Below, piece after piece: positions 15,046-24,129 of a stretch of DNA of 44,658 nt; positions within the stretch are counted from its first letter, which is position 1; every line of letters begins with the position of its first letter. Both the position numbers and the translations under genes were made by a program. The DNA lies in the NCBI GenBank assembly GCA_946479515.1, contig CAMLGF010000028.1, positions 1 to 44,658 on the forward strand, read 5' to 3'. The DNA comes from an uncultured Pseudomonadota bacterium (GTDB taxonomy: Bacteria > Pseudomonadota > Gammaproteobacteria > Steroidobacterales > Steroidobacteraceae). A model generated the notes under the pieces. The model searched no databases, had not been told where the DNA came from, and saw only the letters and a program-made list of their open reading frames with translations.

Positions 15046-16176
15046 TTAACCTTCCACCGCTTTGCGGGTGGCTTCGTGCTTGATGGCGCCGTCGTGCGTG
15101 AGCACGGCTCCGGCGAAAACCTCGTCGGCCCAGTCGATCTTGAGTTCGCCGCTCTTGTCGATGGCCGGCTTCAGGAAATTGAAGAGATTGCGCGCGTACA
15201 TCTCGCTGGCGTTGTAGGCCAGTGTGCCGGGCAGGTTCACCGGGCCGATGACCTTGACGCCATTGGCGGTCACCACGGTTTCGCCCGCCTGGGTGAGCTC
15301 GCAATTGCCGCCCTGCTCGGCGGCGATGTCGACGATCACTGAGCCGGCGCGCATGCGCTCGACCGCGGCCTTCGAGATGATCACCGGCGCCTTGCGGCCG
15401 GGCACCGATGCCGTCGATATCACGGCGTCCATTGCGGCGATGCGCGCATCCAGCGCCTCCTGCTGCCTGGCCTTCTCCTCGGCGGTGAGCTCGCGGGCGT
15501 AGCCGCCGACGCCATCGGCGCTGACGCCGGTCTCCACGAACTTGGCGCCCAGCGACTTCACCTGCTCGCGCGTGGCGCTGCGGACGTCGTACGCCTCGAC
15601 CACGGCGCCCAGCCGGCGCGCCGTGGCGATGGCCTGCAGGCCCGCGACTCCCGCGCCGATGATCAGGGCGGATGCCGGGCGGATGGTGCCGGCGGCCGTG
15701 GTCAGCATGGGCATGAACTTCTCGAGGTTGTTGGCCGCGATCAGCACGGCCTTGTAGCCGGCCAGGGCCGCCTGCGAGGACAGGCCATCCATGGATTGGG
15801 CCCGGGAAATGCGCGGGATGAATTCCACGGCGAAGCTGGTGATCTTCCGGTCTCGCAGCGCCTTCACCTCGGCGTGGCGGGTGTGGGCCTGGAGGAAGCC
15901 GACCACCACAGCGCCGGGCTTGAGCTGGCCGATCTGTTCGGCCGTGAGGGGCGCCACCGTCAGCAGGACGTCCGCCTGGGAGAGCACGGCCGCCGAACTA
16001 CCTGCCCACTCGCCCTTCTTGTAGAGGGCGTCGGGGAACTGCGCGCGGACGCCCGCGCCGGGCTCGAGTACCACCTTGGCGCCCGCCGCGACGAACTTGT
16101 CGACGACCTCCGGCACGAGCGCCACGCGAGTTTCACCGGGCGCGCCCTCTTTGAGCGCGCCAATCGTGATCGGCAT
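15046..16176 (-). CDS. pntA1: NAD(P) transhydrogenase alpha subunit, soluble part (PntA1)
   Basis: The 376-residue protein is the NAD(H)-binding dI domain. It opens with MPITIGALKEGAPGETRVAL and carries the Rossmann motif ALIIGAGVAGLQAIATAR. The family signature RDRKITSFAVEFIPRISRAQ is present. ATG 16176 is chosen because AGGAC lies just upstream and homologues begin this way; a longer frame to 16281 has no ribosome site. It heads the operon pntA1-pntA2-pntB. Confidence 0.95.
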   Translation of the reverse strand: MPITIGALKEGAPGETRVALVPEVVDKFVAAGAKVVLEPGAGVRAQFPDALYKKGEWAGSSAAVLSQADVLLTVAPLTAEQIGQLKPGAVVVGFLQAHTRHAEVKALRDRKITSFAVEFIPRISRAQSMDGLSSQAALAGYKAVLIAANNLEKFMPMLTTAAGTIRPASALIIGAGVAGLQAIATARRLGAVVEAYDVRSATREQVKSLGAKFVETGVSADGVGGYARELTAEEKARQQEALDARIAAMDAVISTASVPGRKAPVIISKAAVERMRAGSVIVDIAAEQGGNCELTQAGETVVTANGVKVIGPVNLPGTLAYNASEMYARNLFNFLKPAIDKSGELKIDWADEVFAGAVLTHDGAIKHEATRKAVEG

Positions 16177-16265
16177 TTGTCCTGACTCCCCCGGTCTGTC
16201 GGCAAGGCCCGTGGCAGTTTCGCCAAAGGCGCATTTTTCCCGTGTTAAATGAACGTGTTGCGACG

Positions 16266-16295
16266 TTGAATTCTCGCACACGACTGGCTTATCTT
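16266..16295 (+). promoter_or_regulatory. Candidate sigma-70 promoter for the HNH gene
   Basis: TTGAAT (16266-16271), 18 bases, then TATCTT (16290-16295) fits a weak sigma-70 promoter. Transcription would begin within a few bases of ATG 16305, which has no ribosome binding site, so the message could be leaderless. Confidence 0.35.
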
Positions 16296-16304
16296 ACATG
16301 TTCA

Positions 16305-16991
16305 ATGTTGGGCATCGATCTGGAAATAGCGGATCACGGCCTCGGCAATGATCTGCGCCACGGGAAATTCCTGATCGCGGGCGACACCAGCCGCGCGCTC
16401 TCCCAACTCGTCTTGCGCACGGACGTGTCGGGCATGCCGCTCGAGTGGATCGACTACAAGGAAGCGGCGCGCCTCTATCACCAGGAGCAGGTGGCCTATA
16501 CCTGCGGCAGCCCGCTGTTCAAGCTCTATGGCGGTGTCAGCGCCCGCACCGGCTTTCGCACCGTGCTCGAGGTGAATTCCATCGTTGCGACCATCGGCCA
16601 CACGGGCAATCCGGGCAACACGCGCCAGGACTACGTACCGCCACTCAACAACCAGACGTTGTTCCGGCGCGATGCGCACTTCTGTCTGTATTGCGCGCAG
16701 CGCTTCCCGGTGAAGGAACTCTCGCGCGATCACATCCGCCCATTCAGTCAGGGTGGCCGTGACGTGTGGACCAATGTGGTCGCAGCCTGTCGCCGCTGCA
16801 ACAACCTCAAGGCCTCGCGCACTCCCGAGCAGGCGAAGATGCAGCTCATCGCCGTGCCGTTCACGCCTACCTACGCTGAATACATTTTCCTGAAGGGCCG
16901 GCGGGTGCTGGCCGACCAGATGGAATACCTGCGCGCGCACTTCCCGCGGCATTCGCCGCTGCACGCGCGCATCCAGAAATATCTCAGCTGA
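16305..16991 (+). CDS. HNH endonuclease
   Basis: From ATG 16305 the product has 228 residues; ATG 16242 in the same frame would add 21. Neither start has a visible ribosome site. The C-terminal half carries the HNH module: CLYC, then SRDHIRPFSQGG with the catalytic-type DH pair, then NVVAACRRCNNLKASRTPEQ, giving two CxxC zinc pairs. The N-terminal half (about 110 residues) is typical of the standalone HNH proteins common in gammaproteobacterial chromosomes, whose role is not defined. It is divergent from pntA1, with no methyltransferase or phage genes nearby. Confidence 0.88.
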   Translation: MLGIDLEIADHGLGNDLRHGKFLIAGDTSRALSQLVLRTDVSGMPLEWIDYKEAARLYHQEQVAYTCGSPLFKLYGGVSARTGFRTVLEVNSIVATIGHTGNPGNTRQDYVPPLNNQTLFRRDAHFCLYCAQRFPVKELSRDHIRPFSQGGRDVWTNVVAACRRCNNLKASRTPEQAKMQLIAVPFTPTYAEYIFLKGRRVLADQMEYLRAHFPRHSPLHARIQKYLS

Positions 16992-17076
16992 AGACCGGCG
17001 AGGTCCGCGAGGCGAGAAGCCCGGAGGGCCGGGTATCGCGCACCCCGCGCCGGCGGCTCGTCCGTGGGTCAGCCTG

Positions 17077-17829
17077 CTAGTTCGCTGCGACCTGCAGCCA
17101 GAATCGTCCCACGACTTCCTCGTGGTCGCTCGACACTCCACGCACCACCACGTCGTAGTCGCCGGGCTCCAGGATCGACGGATCGCGCAGTGTGAACGCC
17201 AGCTCGGTGCGCATCAGCGGCTCCTGCCGGGCAGAGCGCCAGGCCAAAGTCGAGCCCTTACGATTCACGAGATCCAGCTCGTACTCCGGATACTGCGGTG
17301 TCTGCGGCATGCCGCCGCCCGCGCATTCCAGTTCGATGGCGCCGTCTTCGCAGGTGAGCACCACCACGTCCGGCTCGACGGTGAGTTGTTCGGGGGCGTT
17401 GGCCGCGCTGAAGCGTATGTCCGGAGCGTCCCGGCCGCCGCGAACCTTGCCCAGCCGCACGGCGAGCGGCGCGGCACGCGAGTCGGCCCTGGCACCGAGA
17501 CGCGGCGTCACCGAAGCCGATTCCAGCTGTGGCAGGTTCAGGGTGACGGTCAGTCCCATCGCGACCAGCGCGCTGGCAGCCAGCGCGGTGTGCCAACGCC
17601 AGCTTCTGGCGGCGCGTACCGGCGACTGCCGATTCAGCCAGCCGCGTCTCGCCGCGCTGGCCATGCCGCGGCGCAGTCGACGTTCCATTTCGACTTCGGC
17701 GGCGAGTTCAGGTGAGGCAACCAGCCAGGCTTCGAATTCGGCGCGTTCGGAACGGGAGAGATCGCCTGCGACATAACGCGCGACGAGCCGGGTCTGTTCT
17801 TCCAGAGCGTTGCGATCGAGAGACTTCAT
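17077..17829 (-). CDS. Membrane anti-sigma factor of ECF-C
   Basis: The 250-residue product has an N-terminal helical segment typical of zinc-free anti-sigma domains (ARYVAGDLSRSERAEFEAWL, then ASPELAAEVEMERRLRRG). One membrane helix lies at about 78-97 (WHTALAASALVAMGLTVTL). The periplasmic domain looks beta-rich and ends GDYDVVVRGVSSDHEE and GRFWLQVAAN; a CxxxxxxxxC pair lies near its middle. It follows the ECF-C sigma gene by 12 bp and is the last gene of the CHAT/S8 run. The role is inferred from position and topology. Confidence 0.8.
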   Translation of the reverse strand: MKSLDRNALEEQTRLVARYVAGDLSRSERAEFEAWLVASPELAAEVEMERRLRRGMASAARRGWLNRQSPVRAARSWRWHTALAASALVAMGLTVTLNLPQLESASVTPRLGARADSRAAPLAVRLGKVRGGRDAPDIRFSAANAPEQLTVEPDVVVLTCEDGAIELECAGGGMPQTPQYPEYELDLVNRKGSTLAWRSARQEPLMRTELAFTLRDPSILEPGDYDVVVRGVSSDHEEVVGRFWLQVAAN

Positions 17830-17841
17830 GAGTGACTTGTG

Positions 17842-18513
17842 TCACCAGGAGCCAAAATGTCTCACCCAAAATGTGAAAGAAATCGCCAACGGCAGGAAAA
17901 TCGCCGTTGCCCGGGGGAAAAGCGCGAGATGGGGCGCCCGCCGCTCGATGATTGTGCGTAGCCGCGAACGTGCGCGCATCAGCACGCGGTCGAAATGCTT
18001 AGGGGAAAGGCCGAGCTCATGGCAGAGCTGCCGCTTGTCCACACCGTCCAGATAGAAGCGCATGAGTAGCTGGCGGTCGCGCTCCGTGGGCAGCTCTTCC
18101 AGCAGCTCGGCAACCGCCTGCGCGAGATGGCGATCGTCCGAATCGGACAGGTCGCTCTGCTCCATCTCCAGGTTCTGCGCCAGCTCGTCGACCAGCTCGG
18201 AATCCACCACGGTCTGTTGACGCAGCATCTTGCGCGCCGCATTGAGCGCCAGGTTGCGGGCGGTCGCGGCGGCGAACGCGAACACCTTGCGGGGATCGTC
18301 GATGCTGCGTGCCCGCACGCGCTCGACCACGATGTGCAGCGTCTCCTGCGTGAGGTCCTCGGCGTCCACCCAGCGGTGAAATGCGCCGAATCTCAGCACC
18401 GCGAGCACGCCGGGCCGCAGCGCCTGGATCATGCGGCCTTCCGCGCCGCGATCACCGGTGAGCGCCTCTGAGACGATGCGCTCGATCTCGTCCACGGGCG
18501 GCACGCTGCTCAT
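17842..18513 (-). CDS. ECF sigma factor (ECF-C) with hydrophobic C-terminal tail
   Basis: The 223-residue protein has region 2 (WVDAEDLTQETLHIVVERVR, then KVFAFAAATARNLALNAARK) and region 4 (LPTERDRQLLMRFYLDGVDK, helix-turn-helix LGLSPKHFDRVLMRARSRLR). This resembles the sigma factors paired with large secreted-protein clusters. After region 4 an extra tail of about 30 residues contains a hydrophobic stretch, ATAIFLPLAISFTFWV, then HFGSW and the stop. Most ECF proteins end soon after region 4. It lies 24 bp after the S8 protease gene and 12 bp before its anti-sigma gene. Confidence 0.9.
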   Translation of the reverse strand: MSSVPPVDEIERIVSEALTGDRGAEGRMIQALRPGVLAVLRFGAFHRWVDAEDLTQETLHIVVERVRARSIDDPRKVFAFAAATARNLALNAARKMLRQQTVVDSELVDELAQNLEMEQSDLSDSDDRHLAQAVAELLEELPTERDRQLLMRFYLDGVDKRQLCHELGLSPKHFDRVLMRARSRLRTIIERRAPHLALFPRATAIFLPLAISFTFWVRHFGSW

Positions 18514-18537
18514 GCGGCGCCCGCGCCCGTCGAGTAG

Positions 18538-20070
18538 TTAGGGACAGCCGAGCGCCTCCATGGCCGAGCCGCAGTCCGACCCGGGGTCCACGCCAGAGAG
18601 TTCACGAAGGAAGTCGACATTGATCCATGGATACCGGGTCGAATCGCTGCTCTTGCTCCTGCAGAACAACAATTCCTTTATCTGCTGGGCGTCGCACTTG
18701 TTGAGCGGCGGGCTGCCCCAGACCAGGGCTACCGTCCCCGACACGTAGGCCGCGGCGCTCGAAGGGCCTGCCGCCTCGGCCAGGGTGTAGCCTCGATCGG
18801 AATTCTCTGTGGTCGTCACCACGATGTCCACGCCCGGTGCCTGAATCCTGCCGTCTGCCGCATTCGGCCGGCCCTTAGGATGCGACAGATTCCGGCCCCG
18901 CATGTCGGTGGGCACGGCCGCCAGCACGCCGGGAAGGCAACGGTAGCGAGAAGGGTAGTACTCGCGGACGGTGTCGTCGGCACGCAACGTGGTGGTGTAG
19001 CCGGTGACGACCAGCCGCTTGTATGCCGCCTCGCCTCCCACGGCGGCGAGAATGGCCTCGGAAATCGCCCGGCTGTCCACGGGCCACTTGGCGCTGATGT
19101 TGATGATGTCGACGCCGCTGTGTGCGGCCTCGTCGATGCCCTCGGCAATGGTCGAGAGCCGCGCGAGCATGCGCGTGTCGACGCTGCTGATGACGATGGG
19201 CAGCAGCAGGCTGTTCGGGGCCACTCCGGCCACGCCGATGCCATTGTCCATGCGTCCGCCGATGGTGCCGGCCATCTCGGTGCCATGGCTGAAGCAGCGG
19301 CCGCTCGTGGCGCAACGCGCATTGAGACGCCCGCTCTCCGTCCGCGTGTGCAGAAAGTCGTGCCGCAGGACGTTGCGCTTGAGATCCTCGTGCGAGGCGT
19401 CGATGCCCGAATCCAGCACCGCGACGATGCGCGGCAGAGACCTGGCCGCAACGCTGGGATTCCAGCCGATCATCGCGTGCCCCCAGAGCTCGTCGATGCA
19501 CGGATCGTTCGGGAAGGCCGAGCGGGCGGCGCGCAGCCAGCAGTCGCGCGGCAGGCCGGTGTTCAGCAGATCGTTCGAGGTGGTCAGGAAGTCCGGCCCG
19601 TCGCAGTCCGGCTCCGCGTACTCCACCAGACTCTCTTCGAGGATTGCGCGCAGATGTGCGCCGGACATGCGCCTGTCGAAAGACGCGATGAGATAGGTGC
19701 GCCGGCGCTCGATGCTGCGCACGACGCCCGTGTCCGCGAGATAGGCCGACAGACGGCGCACGTCGCTGGCCGCGGAAGGGTAGATGATGAGGCGGGCCGC
19801 GGGCGGATCCCGGGAACGCAGCTGACTGCGTCTCTTCAGGTTGAATCCCGCCCAACGCGCGCAGGCCGCGCGCGAGTCGAAGATGCCATCGCCCAATTCC
19901 TGGAGATAGGCGCCGACCTCGACGGGATAACGGCCATCGGCAGGATTCCACTGCGCGTCGCGGCAGATCCACGGCGCCTCACCCGGCGAGGGTAAAGCGC
20001 CGAACGCTGCCGTGGCCACCAAGGGCCACAGCAAGGCATTCAGGCGCTTTGCCCAGGCGCGGTGGATCAC
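18538..20070 (-). CDS. Secreted S8-like serine peptidase of the CHAT cluster
   Basis: Starting at GTG 20068-20070, which overlaps the upstream stop (GTGA), the product has 510 residues with a hydrophobic signal (LLWPLVATAAFGALPSPGEA). Catalytic residues are Asp in VAVLDSGIDASHED (about 220), His in CFSHGTEMAGTI (about 262) and Ser in AGPSSAAAYVSG (about 437). The usual GTS is GPS here, and the position expected to hold the oxyanion Asn reads LVVTGYTTT, with Tyr. About ten cysteines, many in the flanks, suggest disulphides. Residues 30-200 form a propeptide or extra domain. Activity may be altered. Confidence 0.88.
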   Translation of the reverse strand: MIHRAWAKRLNALLWPLVATAAFGALPSPGEAPWICRDAQWNPADGRYPVEVGAYLQELGDGIFDSRAACARWAGFNLKRRSQLRSRDPPAARLIIYPSAASDVRRLSAYLADTGVVRSIERRRTYLIASFDRRMSGAHLRAILEESLVEYAEPDCDGPDFLTTSNDLLNTGLPRDCWLRAARSAFPNDPCIDELWGHAMIGWNPSVAARSLPRIVAVLDSGIDASHEDLKRNVLRHDFLHTRTESGRLNARCATSGRCFSHGTEMAGTIGGRMDNGIGVAGVAPNSLLLPIVISSVDTRMLARLSTIAEGIDEAAHSGVDIINISAKWPVDSRAISEAILAAVGGEAAYKRLVVTGYTTTLRADDTVREYYPSRYRCLPGVLAAVPTDMRGRNLSHPKGRPNAADGRIQAPGVDIVVTTTENSDRGYTLAEAAGPSSAAAYVSGTVALVWGSPPLNKCDAQQIKELLFCRSKSSDSTRYPWINVDFLRELSGVDPGSDCGSAMEALGCP

Positions 20071-20612
20071 TGCTGGCCGACGATCACTCCGTCGCCGGTC
20101 ACGCGCGCAGGCGTATCGACCAGGATGGCGATGGAGTTCTTGCCCTTGGCACCCGGCAGCAGGAACACCAGCAGGTCCTTCAGTTCGACCATGCCCTTGG
20201 TGGCGGCCGGCTTCAACGCGACTTCGCGGCTGCGCAGGCGATGGCACTGCGAGAGCACTTCGCCGTCGCCCGCCTTCACGTCCTCGAGCGTGCAGTAGCG
20301 CGTGCCCTGCGTGAACAGCAGCGCCACGTTGCATCCGCCGGCCAGATCCATGCGCCACGGACCGCGCTGGCCCGGCGCATTGCGCGTGCAGATGCGCACG
20401 ACGTCGTCCCCGGAGTCATAAATGAACGTGAGCTTGCCGCCCACGGGGATCTGGTCATTGATCGGCGACGTCTGGATCGTGATCTCACGGCCCAGCCAGC
20501 CGGCGTAGATCTGATTGACGTCGCCCGCCATCGCCAGCGCCGACAACGTCAAGCCCGTCACCAGCGCCAGCTTGAGACCGTTTTTCTTCAACATCGATTT
20601 GAAAAGATTCAT
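20067..20612 (-). CDS. Secreted protein of unknown function in the CHAT cluster
   Basis: The 181-residue product starts at ATG 20612 with AGGAG seven bases upstream. A signal peptide (about 1-29, ending AMA) is followed by a domain predicted beta-rich from its pattern (KLTFIYDSGDDVVRICTRN, NVALLFTQGTRYCTLEDV, KNSIAILVDTPARVTGDGV) with four cysteines. I recognise no family. Its stop overlaps the S8 protease start, so the two are translationally coupled. A substrate, inhibitor or chaperone of that protease are all possible; nothing in the sequence decides. Confidence 0.78.
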   Translation of the reverse strand: MNLFKSMLKKNGLKLALVTGLTLSALAMAGDVNQIYAGWLGREITIQTSPINDQIPVGGKLTFIYDSGDDVVRICTRNAPGQRGPWRMDLAGGCNVALLFTQGTRYCTLEDVKAGDGEVLSQCHRLRSREVALKPAATKGMVELKDLLVFLLPGAKGKNSIAILVDTPARVTGDGVIVGQQ

Positions 20613-20668
20613 ATGCCACTCCTGATTAACAACCACCCACGGACCCGTGCGATCAACCGGGGCCCTTC

Positions 20669-23600
20669 TCAGGGAAATCCATTCGCGCGCACGACAAAAC
20701 TCGACCAGACGGACGCATCCGATTGGCGGGTGCGCGCGCGCAGCTGCGCGGCCCGCAGCGCCTCGGGCGCGTTGCCATGCACGCGATACGCTTTGTAGAA
20801 CTCGCTCATGAAGCGCGCCGTCGAGGCGTCTTCCACCGGCCACAATGACGCGACCACCGCACCCGAGCCGTTCGCCAGGAAGCCGTAGGTGAGCCCGAAC
20901 ACGCCCTCACCGCGCAGCGTGCTGCCCTCGCCGGTGGCGCAACCGGAGAGCACCACCACGCGGGCGCGCAGTCCCGAATCCATGATGTCGCTGGTGGACA
21001 GGCGGCTGTTGGCATCGAGCGCGCCATCGGATGAGTATTCCGACAGGAACAATGCCGAGCGTTCCGGCGCGTCCTCGCGCGCGATCGCATGCGTGGCGAA
21101 ATGCAGTACCGACAGATTCTGCTTCGCGAGCTGCAGCACACGGGCGCGCGTGGCATCGAAGCCGGCGAGGGAAATCGTGTCCTTCTGGCCGAAGGCCTCG
21201 CGCACCGCGCGCGCTTCCAGCCCGGAGTAGGGCAGGCGCGTGAGCTTGTTGGGCGAAGGCTGGCGCGTGCCGCGGAAATTGCCGCGCGCGCCGGGTGCCG
21301 GCAGGCGCTGGTCATCCGGCGCGTAGACCGGATCCGAGACCACGGCCACGCGTGTGCCGCTTGCTCGCGGCTGCGCCGGTGGTGTCAGGGCGAGCGCGAG
21401 CGACGGTGCGTACCCGATCAGAAAGCGGTCCACCAGCTGCACGTCCGGCTGCGCGCCGAGCGGCAGGGCAGCGAAAGGCACGGCATTCAACGGCCCGTCG
21501 GGAATCACCAGCAGCTTGCCCGCGGAAACGCCCTCGAGCAGCGTTCCCAGTAGCAGCCTCGCCAGCTGCCGCTGTGCGCGGTGCGCCGACGCCGCGTCCG
21601 CCGCATGATCCAGGGCGCCGTCGATCGCCTGCTGCAGACGCAGCCTTCCGGGCAGTTCCAGATGCCGCAGCTGGGTCGAGCTCAGCATCCATGCATGCGA
21701 GGTCGAGTCGCCGACGAAGTACGCGAGCACCGCGGCCCCGCGCGGCAGGCTGGACTGCACGTCGCGCAACCCGGCCGGCAGCCGCAGCGTGCTCTCGCCC
21801 AGGGGGTCGCGACGCGCCTGGTGTTCGTCCAGCCGCGCCCGCGTCTCGGCGATCTCACGCCGCAGTTCCAGCGTGACGTCGGCATCGGCCTGCGGATTCT
21901 GCACGCGCGCTTCCAGTCGCAGCTGTAGCCCGTTGAGCGCGTCTCTGAGCCGCGTGAGCTCGCGGTCCCCGCCCAGCCGGTCGGCACTGGCATTCGCCAG
22001 CTGGTCCGCCAGCGAACCTGCGCGCACTTCATCGGCCGTGCGGAAGGCACGCCATTCGGGCGATTGGCCGTCCGCGGATGGCGAGGCGAGATCGACCGCG
22101 ATCCGCGCCTCGAAGGGCGCGTACTTGGCGGACAGGAAACGCGCCCGCCATTCCGGATTCGCGGAATTCACTCGCAGCCTGCGGACGATGGCCACGGCCT
22201 GGTCTGCTGCCGCCGACGCGGCCGCGAGATCCCGCGGCACCAGCAACTGCGCGAGCGTCGCATTGGTGTCGATTCGGCTGAATTCGAGCCCGAGGTCCCG
22301 ATAGGCCGCGTCCGCCGCGCGCAGGTCCGCGAGCGCTTCGGCAGGACGACGCTGCGCGATGCGCACGCGTGCGCGCTCCGCGAGCGCGTCGGTCTGCACC
22401 ACCTTGTTGGATGAGCGCAGCGGTTCGTCGAGCTCGGCCTCGGCGTTCTTGAGGTCGCCGACCTGTCGCAGCTCGCCGGCGATGAGCACGCGGGTGCGAC
22501 TCACGTCCAGCGGGTTCGAGTCGGTGGCCGCGGAGCGGCGCAGGTATTCGAGCGCGAGATCGTGCTGGCCGATGCTCGAGGCGGCATTGCCGGCGAGCCG
22601 CAGCGCACTCACCAGGGCGAAGTTGTCGCCCAGCTTCTCGAACTCGAGGATGGCCGAGCGCAGCGTCTCCAGCGCACGGTGCGAATCGCCGACGCGGAAA
22701 TAGAGCGTGCCGAGGGCCGTCAGCTGGGTCGCGCGCTCGGACTTCTGGCCGAGACGGGCGAACAGATCCAGCGCCTGCGTGTGCAGCTCCTGGGCGCGGT
22801 CGAAATCGCCGAGCGCGATCAGGCAGAAGCCGTAGTTGTTGAGCACGGTGGCATACAGATACGGCTGTCGTTGCGCATCGAGCATGGGCAGCAGCGAGCG
22901 ATACTCGTCGGCCGCCTGCCGCACCTGTCCCTGCAACCGGTGCACCCACGCCAGGTTCATCAGCGCCTTGGTCTGCTCGGCAGGGTCCGCACCGCCGCGC
23001 AACAGCTCGAGCGCCCGCGAGAAATGTGCCGCCGCCTGCGCATCGGCGCCCAGGGCCGACGCGCGCACGCCGCGCAGATTGCTGGCGCGCGCCGCGCGTG
23101 CATGGTTGCCGCGTGCGACGAAGAAGGCCTCGGCATCCGCCAGACGCCGATCCGCGATTTCGTACAGCGATTTCTGCTCGGCGCGCTGCGTGCCGGCGTC
23201 GAGTCCCGCGGCGAGATCGATCTCCGCGGCCGCGCGCACGATTGCGGCGTTCTGCACACCTTCGTCATCGTCGGTCGCGTCGAAGGACTCGCCGGCAATT
23301 TCCGCGGCGCGGATCGCCGCGCTCCAGTCGTCACGCTTCACGTACTGCAGGTTGGCGAGTGCATAGGCCGCCTCGGCGCGCGTGTGCTCGGCCTCGGCCG
23401 CCTCGAAGTGCTGGATCGCCTCGTTCAGCTTGTCGGCCGCGCGCGCCCAGGACTCCGGGGTGGCGAGTTCGATCTCCGCGCCGGCTCGCGCCCAGGCGCG
23501 ATAGCCCTGTTCCAGCGGCGAGGGCCCGGCTGCGGTGCCGCGAAAACCCGCGATGCGCACGCTGCTGGAACCGCGGGTGGCCGGATTGTCGTCGCTGCGC

Positions 23601-24013
23601 ACCACGACACGCAGCTCGCCCGGCGAGCTCAAGCTAACTACATCGTAGAGCACGCCATGGCGCGCGGTCGCCTCGCGCAGCTCGTGATGCGAGCCGGGCG
23701 CGTCGACCGTGACGCGCGCGTCGATGCTGCGTTCGCGCACCTCGACCAGCCAGGTGCCGGCCGCCAGCTGGCGCGCGACGACCGGCGCCGCCTCACCGCC
23801 GAGCGCGAGCTCGCTGCTGGATTCGGTGGTGAGCTCGTCGGGCGCGCCACTGCAGCCGGCGATCGCGGCCACCAGGACCATTGCCCAGCAGGTTGCGCGC
23901 GCGGATCGCGATGCGTACGACCGCGATATCGATGTGGCAAGAATGGCGACGCGATCGCGCATGGACATTCGCAGACAGGACTGCGCAACGGGGTTGTGGT
24001 TACAGCGGGACAT
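20669..24013 (-). CDS. TPR-CHAT lipoprotein, paralogue 2
   Basis: From ATG 24013 the product has 1,114 residues; in-frame starts at TTG 24022 and ATG 23962 are also possible and no ribosome site decides. A lipobox (AIAGC) ends the signal and Ser at +2 favours the outer membrane. A beta-rich domain follows (TWLVEVRERSIDARVTVDAP), then TPR-like helical repeats (about 170-700; ALGDFDRAQELHTQALDLFA, SIGQHDLALEYLRR), a charged helical linker and a C-terminal CHAT domain. The caspase-like pair is His in HFATHAIAR (about 975) and Cys in VVLSGCATGEG (about 1025). CHAT proteases act on proteins; periplasmic or surface lipoprotein forms are unusual. Confidence 0.9.
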   Translation of the reverse strand: MSRCNHNPVAQSCLRMSMRDRVAILATSISRSYASRSARATCWAMVLVAAIAGCSGAPDELTTESSSELALGGEAAPVVARQLAAGTWLVEVRERSIDARVTVDAPGSHHELREATARHGVLYDVVSLSSPGELRVVVRSDDNPATRGSSSVRIAGFRGTAAGPSPLEQGYRAWARAGAEIELATPESWARAADKLNEAIQHFEAAEAEHTRAEAAYALANLQYVKRDDWSAAIRAAEIAGESFDATDDDEGVQNAAIVRAAAEIDLAAGLDAGTQRAEQKSLYEIADRRLADAEAFFVARGNHARAARASNLRGVRASALGADAQAAAHFSRALELLRGGADPAEQTKALMNLAWVHRLQGQVRQAADEYRSLLPMLDAQRQPYLYATVLNNYGFCLIALGDFDRAQELHTQALDLFARLGQKSERATQLTALGTLYFRVGDSHRALETLRSAILEFEKLGDNFALVSALRLAGNAASSIGQHDLALEYLRRSAATDSNPLDVSRTRVLIAGELRQVGDLKNAEAELDEPLRSSNKVVQTDALAERARVRIAQRRPAEALADLRAADAAYRDLGLEFSRIDTNATLAQLLVPRDLAAASAAADQAVAIVRRLRVNSANPEWRARFLSAKYAPFEARIAVDLASPSADGQSPEWRAFRTADEVRAGSLADQLANASADRLGGDRELTRLRDALNGLQLRLEARVQNPQADADVTLELRREIAETRARLDEHQARRDPLGESTLRLPAGLRDVQSSLPRGAAVLAYFVGDSTSHAWMLSSTQLRHLELPGRLRLQQAIDGALDHAADAASAHRAQRQLARLLLGTLLEGVSAGKLLVIPDGPLNAVPFAALPLGAQPDVQLVDRFLIGYAPSLALALTPPAQPRASGTRVAVVSDPVYAPDDQRLPAPGARGNFRGTRQPSPNKLTRLPYSGLEARAVREAFGQKDTISLAGFDATRARVLQLAKQNLSVLHFATHAIAREDAPERSALFLSEYSSDGALDANSRLSTSDIMDSGLRARVVVLSGCATGEGSTLRGEGVFGLTYGFLANGSGAVVASLWPVEDASTARFMSEFYKAYRVHGNAPEALRAAQLRARTRQSDASVWSSFVVRANGFP

Positions 24014-24036
24014 TGTGCGCAAACTTCCGCCGAATT

Positions 24037-24124
24037 AGGAGGCAGGGTTTGTAGTAAGTCCGAGGAAATATTTTTTTGCGGTTAATGCCGCGACAGGTGA
24101 GAGAAATCGCGAAGTCGTGACACT
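24037..24124 (-). promoter_or_regulatory. Two-box upstream module of CHAT paralogue 2
   Basis: Read on the minus strand, box B (complement of 24096-24124) contains TGTCAC, 14 bases, TCTCAC, a direct repeat with a 20-bp period. After 38 AT-rich bases comes box A (complement of 24037-24057), TTACTACAAACCCTGCCT and three more. Both boxes and their spacing recur upstream of CHAT paralogue 1. The repeat suggests an activator or special sigma site; the exact promoter is not defined. Confidence 0.7.
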
Positions 24125-24129
24125 TAATA

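Noticed and set aside
16305..16991. HNH gene as part of a restriction or homing element
   Set aside because: No methyltransferase, intron or inverted repeats flank it; standalone chromosomal HNH genes are common.
22562..24085. Plus-strand open frame opposite CHAT paralogue 2
   Set aside because: Same reason: antisense shadow of a GC-rich gene, and it crosses the conserved two-box region.
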